Shown here one piece after another: positions 1-8,123 of a stretch of 10,957 nucleotides of DNA (the first letter of the stretch is position 1; every line of letters starts with the position of its first letter). The stretch is from CAZITB01 sp964542055 (GTDB lineage Bacteria > Planctomycetota > Phycisphaerae > Sedimentisphaerales > CAMDDF01): assembly GCA_964542055.1 (NCBI GenBank), contig CAZITB010000098.1, forward strand, positions 1 through 10,957. The letters run 5' to 3'. The notes below the pieces were generated by a model that was not told the DNA's origin, made no database searches, and saw nothing but the letters and a program-made list of their open reading frames with translations. The translations under genes were made by a program, and so were the position numbers.

Positions 1-529
1 CCGCTAGAAATATAATCGCGGCGAGAATCAAATGTACTGAATTAAAAGTAATCCCAGCATAATAAACCTGGTCAGGTAGGTCTAAATATGTTTTAAGAAA
101 AGCTCCCGCGGCAATAGGAAAAGCTGTCATATTTAGAATTCCACCGAAACCCATAACCGAACCCACCAGTAATCTGACACCCTTACTGTATCTCATTTCA
201 TGGAACTGACCTGCGGTCATTGCTTTTGTGGCCCTGAATCGCTCAATTCCAAAGCCCAGTAAACCAAAGACTATTATTTGTATTACAGCACCAATAAGTA
301 TTACCCAAAGAAACGAGTAGCCTCGCAGGAAACCTTCCTGACCAAAATATACAATTGCTACCAATCCAAGGCCACCAGAGTTTGTATTGCTAAGCATAAG
401 CCAGGTTCTGGCCTTTCGTCCACCAACAATAAAACCAGATACGTCCTTCATAAATCTTCGGGTAGCAAATACTGATAAGCCAATGAGAAGGCTTAAAACT
501 ACAGTTATTGTCCAGTCGATTGATGTCAT
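1..529 (-). CDS. Sodium:solute symporter (SSS family), N-terminal part, runs off the left edge
   Basis: This open frame gives 176 codons from ATG at 529 to the window edge with no stop, so the C-terminus is missing. SSS transporters are inner-membrane proteins with 13-15 helices that import sugars, sialic acids, amino acids or similar solutes with Na+. Visible here are hydrophobic segments near residues 6-24, 47-62 and 70-90, a loop containing TAGQFHEMRYSKGVR near residue 105, and a further helix with GFGGILNMTAFPIAAG. The 'EF/QF-x-EMRYSK-x-VR' loop is typical of the family. The start is bounded: the in-frame stop upstream is only seven codons away and no other ATG lies between. The Shine-Dalgarno is weak (a GA-rich stretch). 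It lies 103 bases after the oxidoreductase gene on the same strand, which fits uptake of the product of this locus. The substrate is unknown. An open frame on the other strand at 278-475 is a shadow. Confidence 0.82.
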   Translation of the reverse strand, partial: MTSIDWTITVVLSLLIGLSVFATRRFMKDVSGFIVGGRKARTWLMLSNTNSGGLGLVAIVYFGQEGFLRGYSFLWVILIGAVIQIIVFGLLGFGIERFRATKAMTAGQFHEMRYSKGVRLLVGSVMGFGGILNMTAFPIAAGAFLKTYLDLPDQVYYAGITFNSVHLILAAIIFLA

Positions 530-568
530 AAAAATTCTTTCATCTCTTTATAATAATGGGTATAAACC

Positions 569-580
569 GATAATATTATC
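569..580. promoter_or_regulatory. Perfect 12-bp palindrome in the gap before the symporter gene
   Basis: GATAATATTATC is its own reverse complement and lies 40 bases upstream of the symporter start, in the 103-base spacer between the oxidoreductase stop and the symporter ATG. It could be a regulator site or part of an AT-rich promoter. AT-rich 12-mers of this kind also arise by chance, so it is only a candidate. No convincing terminator is visible in this spacer, so the symporter could be co-transcribed with the genes before it. Confidence 0.25.
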
Positions 581-632
581 TGGGATTTTTATTGCCTGCT
601 TTATATTGAAGAAACTAAAAAGCTAATAGTCA

Positions 633-1976
633 TCAAAGAACTGTATTAACAACCTCGTTTTTATTTTTTATGGCTTTATAAACCTTGCTTCGAAGTTCAT
701 CCATTGGAATCGGTCTGTGCTCAAGTATAGACCTGTAAATTGCGATGCCGGTTAAAACAACATCTATCCCGTCCCAAACTGAAGCCTGTCGCTGTACCTT
801 ACAAAGCTGATCCGCTCCAATAAACAGCTCATCTCTCATTAACGGGTCCCCACCCCCGTGGTCACCGCCGAGATTGACAATATCAATCTCTTCCCTGCCT
901 CCGAATAATGGAATATAAGTAATCTTCTCACCTTCTTCAGCAGGAAATGGAAGCCTGTTAGGGGCGTGCAGTTCTTTCATCTCAATCCTGCCCTTTGTTC
1001 CGTTTATGCCGAGCCTGAAGCCCTCATAGGGCATAGAAAAATTAGCACTGTAATTAAGTATGGCTCCCTTATCGTATTTGATTACTGCCCCGTAAGTATC
1101 CTCGATGTCTATTTCAGGGTCATAAATACATTGGCGATTTGAATAATTTTGATATACTTGTGATGTAGTGACGAACTCGTCAAGCTTATGATTGGATTTG
1201 TCGGACCTGAATTCGTCACGATACCAGCGCATGTAATATTTGCAAACATGCTTTTTGTCACAGGTAGGGCAGATTCTGCCATCACCGATTTCATGTTTTT
1301 CTAGGGGGCAATGCTCTCCTTCAGAGCCATAAAAGTTTCTGGCGCCATAACTGAAAAGTTCGACAGGTTTTTGATTTATCCACCATTGTACAAGATCAAG
1401 ATGATGACATGATTTGTGTACTGAAAGACCTCCGGACATTTCTCTCAAACGGTTCCAACGCTGAAAATACGATGAGCCGTGAAAAGTATCTATATACCAG
1501 TTTAGATCAATACTTGTAACTTTTCCTACCTTGTCCTCTGCAACCAGCTCTTTAATCTTGGTTGTATGCGGGGTATAACGATAGTTGAAAGTAACCTTTA
1601 CTGTACCACTGCTCTTGCCTGCCGCCTCTGCTATTTGCTTGCAAAATTCCTCACTGGTAGTCAATGGTTTTTCAACTATCACGTCGAGATCATATTCAAG
1701 TGCTTTTATTACATAAATATGATGCAGTGCGTCCTGACAGGCAATGATAACCGTATCAGGCTTTTGTTCATGGACCATCTTATCAAATTCTTCAGGTCTA
1801 TATGCAGCTACATTAGTTTTACGTGTAATATTGTAGTTGTCCATTCTAAGCCTGTCAGGGTCAACCATCGCGACAAGCTCGGAATGGTCTTTATAAATCT
1901 CTCTGACAGGGTCCATAAACATAGAAAACGCACGGTTGCTTACACCCACGATTGCATATTTTTTTCGTATATTCAT
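633..1976 (-). CDS. Gfo/Idh/MocA family NAD(P)-dependent oxidoreductase with a four-cysteine insert
   Basis: The 447-residue cytoplasmic enzyme has an N-terminal Rossmann fold with a variant nucleotide loop (AIVGVSNRAFS, residues 8-18). It has the family's E-K-P motif at 102-104, whose Lys usually takes part in catalysis and cofactor placement, and the His/Asp segment SVHKSCHHLDL (185-195). Near the C-terminus is GGDHGGGDP (370-378), common in a large planctomycete/Bacteroidetes subgroup. The family oxidises or isomerises sugars and polyols with NAD(P). Residues 223-245 hold Cys223, Cys236, Cys239 and Cys245 (C-x12-C-x2-C-x5-C), which look like a metal-binding knuckle and are absent from textbook members. 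No signal peptide is visible. The ATG at 1974-1976 overlaps the TGA of the DUF4838 gene (ATGA), so translation is probably coupled to it. The sugar substrate is not predictable; a role on the product released by the secreted neighbours is inferred. Confidence 0.93.
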   Translation of the reverse strand: MNIRKKYAIVGVSNRAFSMFMDPVREIYKDHSELVAMVDPDRLRMDNYNITRKTNVAAYRPEEFDKMVHEQKPDTVIIACQDALHHIYVIKALEYDLDVIVEKPLTTSEEFCKQIAEAAGKSSGTVKVTFNYRYTPHTTKIKELVAEDKVGKVTSIDLNWYIDTFHGSSYFQRWNRLREMSGGLSVHKSCHHLDLVQWWINQKPVELFSYGARNFYGSEGEHCPLEKHEIGDGRICPTCDKKHVCKYYMRWYRDEFRSDKSNHKLDEFVTTSQVYQNYSNRQCIYDPEIDIEDTYGAVIKYDKGAILNYSANFSMPYEGFRLGINGTKGRIEMKELHAPNRLPFPAEEGEKITYIPLFGGREEIDIVNLGGDHGGGDPLMRDELFIGADQLCKVQRQASVWDGIDVVLTGIAIYRSILEHRPIPMDELRSKVYKAIKNKNEVVNTVL

Positions 1977-4516
1977 TTCTTCATCTCAGTAGTCAAATCT
2001 CTGTCAATTACCTCCTTAGGAAGTATAAGTTCTTGACCATTTCGAGCCAAACAAGGAGGTACATTTAAAACTATTATTTTGCCGGTTACCTCAGAAAATT
2101 GCCACAGTGACCCGTCCTGCCCTTTTCCAACATTTAACTTGAAATAACCAGGTTTTCCAGAGGGAATTTCGAAGACTTCATTTTGGTTATCGTCCAAAAC
2201 CACCCCAGAACCATCAGCATAAAAGACAATTTCTTTAGTTCCTTTTGGTACATAGAAATACAAATTCCATTTACCTTTTAAAAAATCTGCTGGGTCTTCG
2301 TGAGTAGATATTACTGTCATAGGTGTACCTTGGGGCCAGCTAACTGAAGTTGCATTACGTCCATCCGATATTTCTAATTTGTATAACAAGTTAGTTTCAT
2401 CATTCAAATTAAACTGTATTGAATGCTCCTTACTATCTGCCGGAACCTCTTTATGAGATTCATGTGCCTGAAAAACACCTCTAAGGTGATAAAGGTCCAG
2501 TTTGACATTTCCGCTGTTACGATACTTTTCTATAAGTCCGCCTGTAACTTTTAGCTTTAACAAATTATCGTCACTTGTATTTATTGTATAATACCTTTGA
2601 AGATTTCTTCCATACGTGCCAGTATCACCAAGAGGTACTTCTGGTAAATCAAGCGGTTTTGCAGAAACAAGATTCATACTGAAATCTACCGCTTTGTATT
2701 CTAAGACATCATTATTTTTAATTCCTTGATCTATAAAAGACAAAAGCTCACTATCAGTAAAGTCTCTACTGTTTTTCCAAGGATTTTTTTCTTCCGGAAC
2801 ATTCCATTTTGCACCCTGAGGAATAAGAACTGATTTATCCCTGTTTTCCAAATCACGATATAATGCTTTGGTGTGAACCATCATTGATTTACGTATTCTA
2901 TAAGCGTACTTGATCAAATTTTCAAATGCCTTTTGACGAGATTGGCCTTGTGCACCAGAATAAATTCGGTATAATTCAACATAACGAGTGTATAATACAA
3001 GATCATTAATTCTATTTAATATTTCCTTTTTATCTGCTAAATTTCTGGCCTCGTTTAAATAACGATACATCCTGCCAATCAAATCTTCACTCATTAGCGG
3101 TGAATTACTCCCATCAATAAGGCTGTAGAAATTCGCCATAGGTTCTTTGGCATAACCGAAACTGCGAGTAAGAAAATCATCAATTAGATACTCTACATCA
3201 GTAGCATCATCAATATCCCAAAGTATCCTGGACGCTACATAATATCCCAAACCATTACATCCCCAGTTGTCACTTGATTCAGAAGTGAAGCAACGTGCTC
3301 CTTCTGAATAAAAATAGGGAATATTTTTAACGATATAATCAATATTTGATCCTCTTGATTTGCCGGGCAAATCCCTATCCCAGGTATTCACACTAAAATA
3401 CTCTCGTATTCCTAAGATAGTCCCTTTCGAAGACCAACCATCAAGTAATTCCTGCAGTGTAAAACCACCCTGAATGAAAGAAGTTGCAACACTTACTATA
3501 ACATTTGGATGAACCCTTATTTTAGGTGGTGGGGAATGCATGTTATATGCATAAATTCCAACATATTTATTTTCATATTTTGCGTTTACAGCTTCTGCCA
3601 CAGTATTTGCCAAATAGATTGCACGGTCACTAATTGACCCAATAGATTCACATAACTCACATTCACACCACCCCATTTCATAGCTTACCCCTGCTCCTGG
3701 ACCATCGCTTGGATCCATTGAGATAGAATCACGTGACGGATCTTTCCGAAAATACTCAAGAGCATAATCAACCACTAGTTCACGAAGTTTAGGATTTCCT
3801 ATACATATTTTAGATGACTTCCGTTTGCCCTCAACTAAGCCGTAATACTCAGGGTTTTCTATGAATTTTTCTCTATTATCATCTATAAGTTGCTCATATA
3901 TATGGCCAGTATTTAACTTGAACGCAGACACTATTCTGTTTTTTTGTATCCAATTTTCATAAGGTTCATCATTGTAACCCCAAGTTCCCCAACCATACCA
4001 TATATTTCGGGTCCAGTAATTAGGCTTTTCGTGTATATCTAAGGACACCTTAAGAACAGGTACTTTTGGTATTATCTCCCAATTCTGCCCAGGAAAGTAT
4101 TGCCGATAACCTATTCGGTAAAGAAAATCCCATATAGCATGCTGCAAAGCTATTTCCGTAGCACCAACAATATGAATCCCCCTGTTGTGGGTTTTTATAA
4201 TATAAGCTTCTCTATCTGGTATTTCTATGATTTTTAATTCAGTTTTGTATTTATCGAAATCCTCAATAGTACCAACCACTATGCCTTTTTGGGCATATCC
4301 TGTTTCTAACTGGAATTTAGCACTAGTAATTTTGGTTAAATATGATGACAATTGCTCAGCTAGATGATTGACCTTGGTCGAAGCGTTGGGGGAAACTATG
4401 ATAGGCGCATTGGAATTGCCGTTTTCAGCAATAATAAATTCCGAAGTTTTTCCATACAAACCTGAGCAAAAAACAGAAATAGAAAGCAAGAGAAGCAAAA
4501 TTTTTAAATTGAACAT
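1973..4516 (-). CDS. Secreted DUF4838 protein, glycoside-hydrolase-like
   Basis: This gives 847 residues from ATG at 4516. A longer frame starts at 4540 (855 residues), but the 4516 ATG has GGAG six bases upstream and begins MFNLK, straight into a hydrophobic signal-peptide core, whereas the 4540 ATG has no well-spaced ribosome site. Positions below count from 4540. After the signal peptide, residues about 35-165 resemble the N-terminal domain of alpha-glucuronidase-type enzymes and end in the characteristic YFPGQNWEIIPK strip (148-159). Residues about 170-490 are the DUF4838 core, with S-x-D-x-S-D (274-279) and the C-x-C-x-x-C motif (Cys292, Cys294, Cys297), then AYNMHSPPP. Residues about 640-845 look like a beta-sandwich. 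DUF4838 proteins are common in planctomycete and Bacteroidetes polysaccharide loci and are predicted to have a TIM-barrel, hydrolase-like fold, but the family's activity is largely undefined. Its stop overlaps the start of the Gfo/Idh/MocA gene. Function on a polysaccharide is inferred. Confidence 0.88.
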   Translation of the reverse strand: MFNLKILLLLLSISVFCSGLYGKTSEFIIAENGNSNAPIIVSPNASTKVNHLAEQLSSYLTKITSAKFQLETGYAQKGIVVGTIEDFDKYKTELKIIEIPDREAYIIKTHNRGIHIVGATEIALQHAIWDFLYRIGYRQYFPGQNWEIIPKVPVLKVSLDIHEKPNYWTRNIWYGWGTWGYNDEPYENWIQKNRIVSAFKLNTGHIYEQLIDDNREKFIENPEYYGLVEGKRKSSKICIGNPKLRELVVDYALEYFRKDPSRDSISMDPSDGPGAGVSYEMGWCECELCESIGSISDRAIYLANTVAEAVNAKYENKYVGIYAYNMHSPPPKIRVHPNVIVSVATSFIQGGFTLQELLDGWSSKGTILGIREYFSVNTWDRDLPGKSRGSNIDYIVKNIPYFYSEGARCFTSESSDNWGCNGLGYYVASRILWDIDDATDVEYLIDDFLTRSFGYAKEPMANFYSLIDGSNSPLMSEDLIGRMYRYLNEARNLADKKEILNRINDLVLYTRYVELYRIYSGAQGQSRQKAFENLIKYAYRIRKSMMVHTKALYRDLENRDKSVLIPQGAKWNVPEEKNPWKNSRDFTDSELLSFIDQGIKNNDVLEYKAVDFSMNLVSAKPLDLPEVPLGDTGTYGRNLQRYYTINTSDDNLLKLKVTGGLIEKYRNSGNVKLDLYHLRGVFQAHESHKEVPADSKEHSIQFNLNDETNLLYKLEISDGRNATSVSWPQGTPMTVISTHEDPADFLKGKWNLYFYVPKGTKEIVFYADGSGVVLDDNQNEVFEIPSGKPGYFKLNVGKGQDGSLWQFSEVTGKIIVLNVPPCLARNGQELILPKEVIDRDLTTEMKK

Positions 4517-4611
4517 ACCAGTCTCCAAAATTTGGGGCATAAATAAGAATGAAATTTTCCTTACTGAGCATAAGGTCTAAGGCCAAATATATACATTTCT
4601 TCTAGGAGGTT

Positions 4612-4646
4612 CCCCTGGTATTTTAGGGGTTGTGAGGTAAAACCCC
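4612..4646. promoter_or_regulatory. Two mutually exclusive hairpins in the leader before the DUF4838 gene
   Basis: The spacer between the pseudopilin stop and the DUF4838 start contains CCCCT (4612-4616), AGGGGTT (4625-4631) and AACCCC (4641-4646). The central block can pair with either flank: CCCCT/AGGGG with an 8-base loop, or GGGGTT/AACCCC with a 9-base loop. On the transcribed (minus) strand neither is followed by a clean run of Ts. It could be a weak terminator for the pseudopilin gene, an attenuation-like switch, or simply low-complexity G/C blocks. The pairing is seen directly; a regulatory role is speculative. Confidence 0.3.
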
Positions 4647-4668
4647 ATATAATAGTCTTGTCCATATT

Positions 4669-5388
4669 TCAACTTTGTCCAGATATAAGCTTTTGATATT
4701 CTGCATGACCATCATAAAAAACTATGTTCTGACCAACATTTTTGTGCTTTACATAAGTATCACCAGTACCTCTCATTCTTCCGGTTTCTGTACCGCCGGA
4801 CACATGATTAGATCTTTTTACACCAACAGCATACATTTCATTTTCGAAAGGAGTAGCAATGTCTTGGATCAAGGGCATTCTACCTGGAGCTGGATGCCGG
4901 ATAGTCGAGCGTCTGGGCATATAACCTTTATCTCTCGCCCACCAATATTCATTATACCATCCATCAGTTTGAGGAATACTTGGGGTTGAAGCGTTACCAT
5001 AACCTCCCAAATAACAGTAGGTAGTTAGACCATAATCCCCTTCCCCCCATTCCCAATTGTAACCTTCGTAATCAATCCTGTCTGCTGAAGGGCAAATTAC
5101 AGCATCTTCGGTCATTCCGTAGCTGACCAGTATCTTATGAAGATCAGATTTCATTAATGTAGCCGAACCCCAGTAACCTTCAGGCAGTTCGTTGTAAGTA
5201 GCTTCATAAGAAAAATAAGATAGACTTAAATTATGCAAATTACTTGCGCAAATAACCCGTTTAGCTTGTTCCCTGGCTTTTTGAAGTGAGGGCATCAATA
5301 TCGCCAATAGCATTGCGATAATAGAAATCACAACCAAAAGTTCCACTAACGTAAATGCAGAAGATTTAATCTTTCTGTTATCGTTCAT
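4669..5388 (-). CDS. Type IV pilin-like protein (prepilin N-terminus, H-x10-DG C-terminus)
   Basis: This 239-residue protein starts with a short charged leader and the class III prepilin signal A-FTLVELLVVISIIAMLL. Cleavage is expected between Ala11 and Phe12, with Ala rather than the usual Gly at -1, and Glu16 is the conserved +5 glutamate. The hydrophobic helix runs to about residue 34, followed by the amphipathic SLQKAREQAKR that is typical of pseudopilins. The globular part ends with HKNVGQNIVFYDGHAEY (from residue 215), a His-x10-Asp-Gly signature of the large planctomycete/Lentisphaerae group often annotated as H-X9-DG proteins. These proteins are exported to the inner membrane and processed by a prepilin peptidase; their job is unknown, but they occur in dozens of copies per genome and often beside carbohydrate-active genes, as here. 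AAGGG about seven bases before the ATG supports the start. It lies 59 bases after the beta-helix gene, with a hairpin between. Confidence 0.9.
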   Translation of the reverse strand: MNDNRKIKSSAFTLVELLVVISIIAMLLAILMPSLQKAREQAKRVICASNLHNLSLSYFSYEATYNELPEGYWGSATLMKSDLHKILVSYGMTEDAVICPSADRIDYEGYNWEWGEGDYGLTTYCYLGGYGNASTPSIPQTDGWYNEYWWARDKGYMPRRSTIRHPAPGRMPLIQDIATPFENEMYAVGVKRSNHVSGGTETGRMRGTGDTYVKHKNVGQNIVFYDGHAEYQKLISGQS

Positions 5389-5410
5389 TTTTAACCCTTT
5401 TTAAAATTAT

Positions 5411-5432
5411 GTTGCGCCCAAGCGGGCGCAAC
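5411..5432 (-). terminator. Strong GC hairpin after the beta-helix gene
   Basis: GTTGCGCCC (5411-5419) and GGGCGCAAC (5424-5432) form a perfect nine-pair stem with the loop AAGC. It sits 16 bases beyond the stop of the large beta-helix gene and 23 bases before the pseudopilin ATG. On the minus strand it is followed by ATAATTTTAAAA, a poor T-run. It may be a partial terminator or an mRNA-stabilising 3' hairpin that allows some readthrough into the pseudopilin gene. Confidence 0.6.
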
Positions 5433-5447
5433 AGTAATCATTAAACT

Positions 5448-8045
5448 TTAATAAATTGTACAGTTATCAAACTCAAACTCTGTTGTAGGACAATCGGGGC
5501 AAACAGTTTCAATCAAACAATCGCTCAAGTAGATGTTTTTAACGTCTCCTACCCAAACTAATCCGTAATTTCTGTTACCCACCATGGTGCAATTCAAAAA
5601 GTTACCATTCCTGATGATCGAATCCTGCTCTTCGATATCAACTCCACAAGCAGGATTAGACCATGTATCATTTCTTACTGTAGCAGTATAACTGAACTCA
5701 CAATTCACTGCTGTTAAACTGTTGCCGCCTACCCATGAAAGCCCCTGTCTGCCATTGTAATTACTGACAACATTCTCAAGATAGTAAGGATATTCCGGGC
5801 TGGTATCATCTATCGGGTCGTAATGAGCGATATAGATTCCATCCATACCATGATAGGAAGTATTTACGTCAATTACAGTAACCTTTTTATTACTGTCGAA
5901 CCGCAAACCGAAAGCTTGGCATTCAATCATACCTTCAAGGCCAAAACGCCCGCCAGCAATGAGATTCTGGATGTTTCCATCAAGGTTAACATTGGTAATT
6001 TCTACATCTCTGCAACCTCGAATATGGAACATGCCCCAATATGGGTATGCTCGGAAATCAGGATCACCAAAGTAACGATCAGTCCCTGTATACTCATAAG
6101 GTTCTCCGGTATCAGGGTCGAATGAACCTGTTCTTAATCCATCATTTGCTTTCAAAGTCGCTCCATTACCAACAATGTTTACCTTCCAATAGCAATCATT
6201 CAATTCAAAGATAGGCTCAGTTTGGTAATACGGATATATGTATTCTTCATGGTACTGTCTGCCGACACGATAAACTTTCCCGGCACCTAACTCTAGCGTA
6301 CCACCACCAAGTTCCTGAATAACAGCTGCTGCTGCCTGAAAAGCATCAGTATCATCAGTTATACCATCCCCAACTGCTCCAAACTGCTCAACAGTGACAA
6401 TGTTATTTACTGTTGCTTCCATACAATTTGGATCTTGAGGATTATTACAATATAACCATTCTTCAGCAATAGTGTCTAAAGGTCCGCTGAAATCTCCCAA
6501 CCATTGATCCGCCAGGATTGCAAAATCATAAAAATCTACATAACAATCACCATTCAAATCAGATTCAAAGCCTAAACCGGCTTCAATAAGATCATCGCAA
6601 GTTCCTATACCGAAAGTTTTGACAATTGTTACATCATTTGCGTCGTCGTAATTTACCTCGAGACCTTTACCAACTTCACTGGTATAAATCCAACCCCAAT
6701 CAATCCAATAACTAAACGGACTTCGTTGATCTCCGCTCCACTTGAGAATACCATTACCTTTAATGTCAATCTCACCATGAGCTTGTCCAGAATTGGTATA
6801 AGGTTCGTAGTTCAAATATATAGAATCTAAAACTTCTAATTCACCACCATATAGCTTGATTAAAGATTCGCCTGTACCATTAAACGGAATAGCAAGATAG
6901 CCGGTTGTAAACTTGCCTGCTGTTATTTCTAAAGTACCATTAGCACCAGAAGTGTCACCAAATCTTGTCCATAAGCCACTGCTGCCAGACACAGTTCCGC
7001 CGTCTAATTTTAAATATCCGGTTGTCTTATACCCGACATATAGTATACCTGTTCTATTTAAAGTTCCATTGATAGTTAAACTGCCTGGCCCGCCGTAGCC
7101 GGTCGTACTTTCATGGCCGACATACAAGTGAAAAGCATTAGCCGTATATCCGGAGGTTATGATGCACCCGGAACCATCTGAAGAGCCTATATAAGCTCGA
7201 GATGTTGTTACAGAATCAGGTATTCCCCCACTCCAGTTAGCTGACATGCCCCAAAGTTCATTTCCTGTATCATTGGTAAAAAAGGTAGTGCCTGGTGTAA
7301 AATCAACTAAATAAATAGTAGTGTAATCATTAACCGAATCATAATTGACTTCGAGGCTTTTGCCAACTTCACTGGTATATATCCAACCATTATTAATCCA
7401 AAGATTTAAGAGACTTTGACGATCACCGCTCCACTTGAGAACACCATCACCTTTAATGTCTATCTCACCTGTACCGCCGTTGCCGTTGTAATAACCGGAG
7501 TTCAAATAAATAGAGGTTAAAACTTCTAATTCACCACCATAGAGCTTGATCATAGATTCCCCTGTACTATTAAACGGAAGTTCAATATAACCGGTTGTAA
7601 ACTTACCTGATACTATCTCTAAAGTACCGCCGACACCGCCTGCGTAGCCAAACCTTGTCGATTTTCCACTGGGAATAGTCACAGTTCCGCCATCTATTTT
7701 TACATAGCCTGCTGTCGTATTAAACCCGACATAAAAATGACTTGTCGTATTCAGTGTTCCATTAATAGTTAAACTGCCAGGGCCGCCGTAAGTCGTAGTT
7801 TCATGGCCAATATAAATATTCTGGGCATTCGCCGTATAGCCCGAATCTACTATACAATCTGAGCCATCTGACATACCAATGTAAGCATCAACTGCTGTAC
7901 CCGGAACGCCATTGTTCCAATTAGCTTCCGTTTGCCACAGTTCGCCGTTGTTAGCTGTGAACATACTAGAAGCAGCACAAACATAGGATGAAAAAACCAA
8001 AAAAGCCGAAAAAGAAAAGAGTAGTTTTTTCCAAATTTTACTCAT
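5448..8045 (-). CDS. Secreted two-module protein with dockerin-like segment and pectate-lyase-3-type beta-helix
   Basis: This gives 865 residues. A Sec signal peptide occupies 1-24 (cleavage near VCA-AS). Two copies of a Gly/Thr-rich module follow, about 27-247 and 256-474, each beginning with an ELW-x(5)-NW-x-x-G-x-P motif and containing YGGPGSLTINGTLN, GGTV, KFTTGY and GEIDIKG; short regular turns suggest a beta-solenoid. Residues 482-535 hold one Ca-binding EF-hand loop like half a type I dockerin (D496, N498, D500, D504, D507 in DLNGDCYVDFYD), then ADQWL and EEWLYCNNPQDPNC, a pattern frequent in Phycisphaerae surface proteins. Residues 551-865 match pectate_lyase_3 (FGAVGDGITDDTDAFQAA, then a right-handed beta-helix with N-x-N-x-x-x-x-G repeats). 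That family includes polysaccharide lyases and hydrolases; catalytic residues cannot be assigned by eye. GAGGT lies seven bases before the ATG. There is no PEP-CTERM or membrane anchor at the C-terminus. A role in binding or cutting a polysaccharide outside the cytoplasm is inferred. Confidence 0.88.
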   Translation of the reverse strand: MSKIWKKLLFSFSAFLVFSSYVCAASSMFTANNGELWQTEANWNNGVPGTAVDAYIGMSDGSDCIVDSGYTANAQNIYIGHETTTYGGPGSLTINGTLNTTSHFYVGFNTTAGYVKIDGGTVTIPSGKSTRFGYAGGVGGTLEIVSGKFTTGYIELPFNSTGESMIKLYGGELEVLTSIYLNSGYYNGNGGTGEIDIKGDGVLKWSGDRQSLLNLWINNGWIYTSEVGKSLEVNYDSVNDYTTIYLVDFTPGTTFFTNDTGNELWGMSANWSGGIPDSVTTSRAYIGSSDGSGCIITSGYTANAFHLYVGHESTTGYGGPGSLTINGTLNRTGILYVGYKTTGYLKLDGGTVSGSSGLWTRFGDTSGANGTLEITAGKFTTGYLAIPFNGTGESLIKLYGGELEVLDSIYLNYEPYTNSGQAHGEIDIKGNGILKWSGDQRSPFSYWIDWGWIYTSEVGKGLEVNYDDANDVTIVKTFGIGTCDDLIEAGLGFESDLNGDCYVDFYDFAILADQWLGDFSGPLDTIAEEWLYCNNPQDPNCMEATVNNIVTVEQFGAVGDGITDDTDAFQAAAAVIQELGGGTLELGAGKVYRVGRQYHEEYIYPYYQTEPIFELNDCYWKVNIVGNGATLKANDGLRTGSFDPDTGEPYEYTGTDRYFGDPDFRAYPYWGMFHIRGCRDVEITNVNLDGNIQNLIAGGRFGLEGMIECQAFGLRFDSNKKVTVIDVNTSYHGMDGIYIAHYDPIDDTSPEYPYYLENVVSNYNGRQGLSWVGGNSLTAVNCEFSYTATVRNDTWSNPACGVDIEEQDSIIRNGNFLNCTMVGNRNYGLVWVGDVKNIYLSDCLIETVCPDCPTTEFEFDNCTIY
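6624..7280 (-). repeat. Module copy 2 inside the beta-helix gene
   Basis: This is about 219 codons (residues 256-474), a diverged second copy of the same module. It keeps GPGSLTINGTLN, KLDGGTV, KFTTGY, IKLYGGELEVL, GEIDIKG and IYTSEVGK. It ends just before the dockerin-like segment. Confidence 0.85.
7305..7967 (-). repeat. Module copy 1 inside the beta-helix gene
   Basis: This is about 221 codons (residues 27-247), running from the ELWQTEANWNNGVPG motif to VNDYTT. By eye it is about 87% identical in protein to the module in the adjacent PEP-CTERM gene and only about 60-65% identical to copy 2 of its own gene. Much of the DNA is also nearly identical between the two genes. Confidence 0.85.
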
Positions 8046-8063
8046 TGTTTTACCTCAAAATCT

Positions 8064-8110
8064 TTTAATTTAAAAATTAAAAATGGGGAAAGCTCATCGC
8101 TTCCCCATTT
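8064..8110 (-). terminator. Rho-independent terminator of the PEP-CTERM gene
   Basis: AAATGGGGAA (8081-8090) and TTCCCCATTT (8101-8110) form a perfect ten-pair stem with a ten-base loop. On the minus strand the stem is followed by TTAATTTTTAAATT. It begins 14 bases after the TAG of the PEP-CTERM gene and ends about 20 bases before the start of the large beta-helix gene, so that gene is either read through or has its own promoter downstream of this site. Confidence 0.85.
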
Positions 8111-8123
8111 AATATAACCCGTT

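Noticed and set aside
1566..2036. Plus-strand open frame of 156 codons
   Set aside because: It lies antisense to the oxidoreductase gene and the end of the DUF4838 gene, both well supported, and shows no recognisable domain.
1973..4516. True GH67 alpha-glucuronidase
   Set aside because: Only the N-terminal part recalls that family; the core carries the DUF4838 CxCxxC motif, and the catalytic acids of GH67 cannot be placed by eye.
4517..4540. Earlier start of the DUF4838 gene at 4540
   Set aside because: No well-spaced ribosome site precedes it, whereas the ATG at 4516 has GGAG at six bases and leads directly into the signal peptide.
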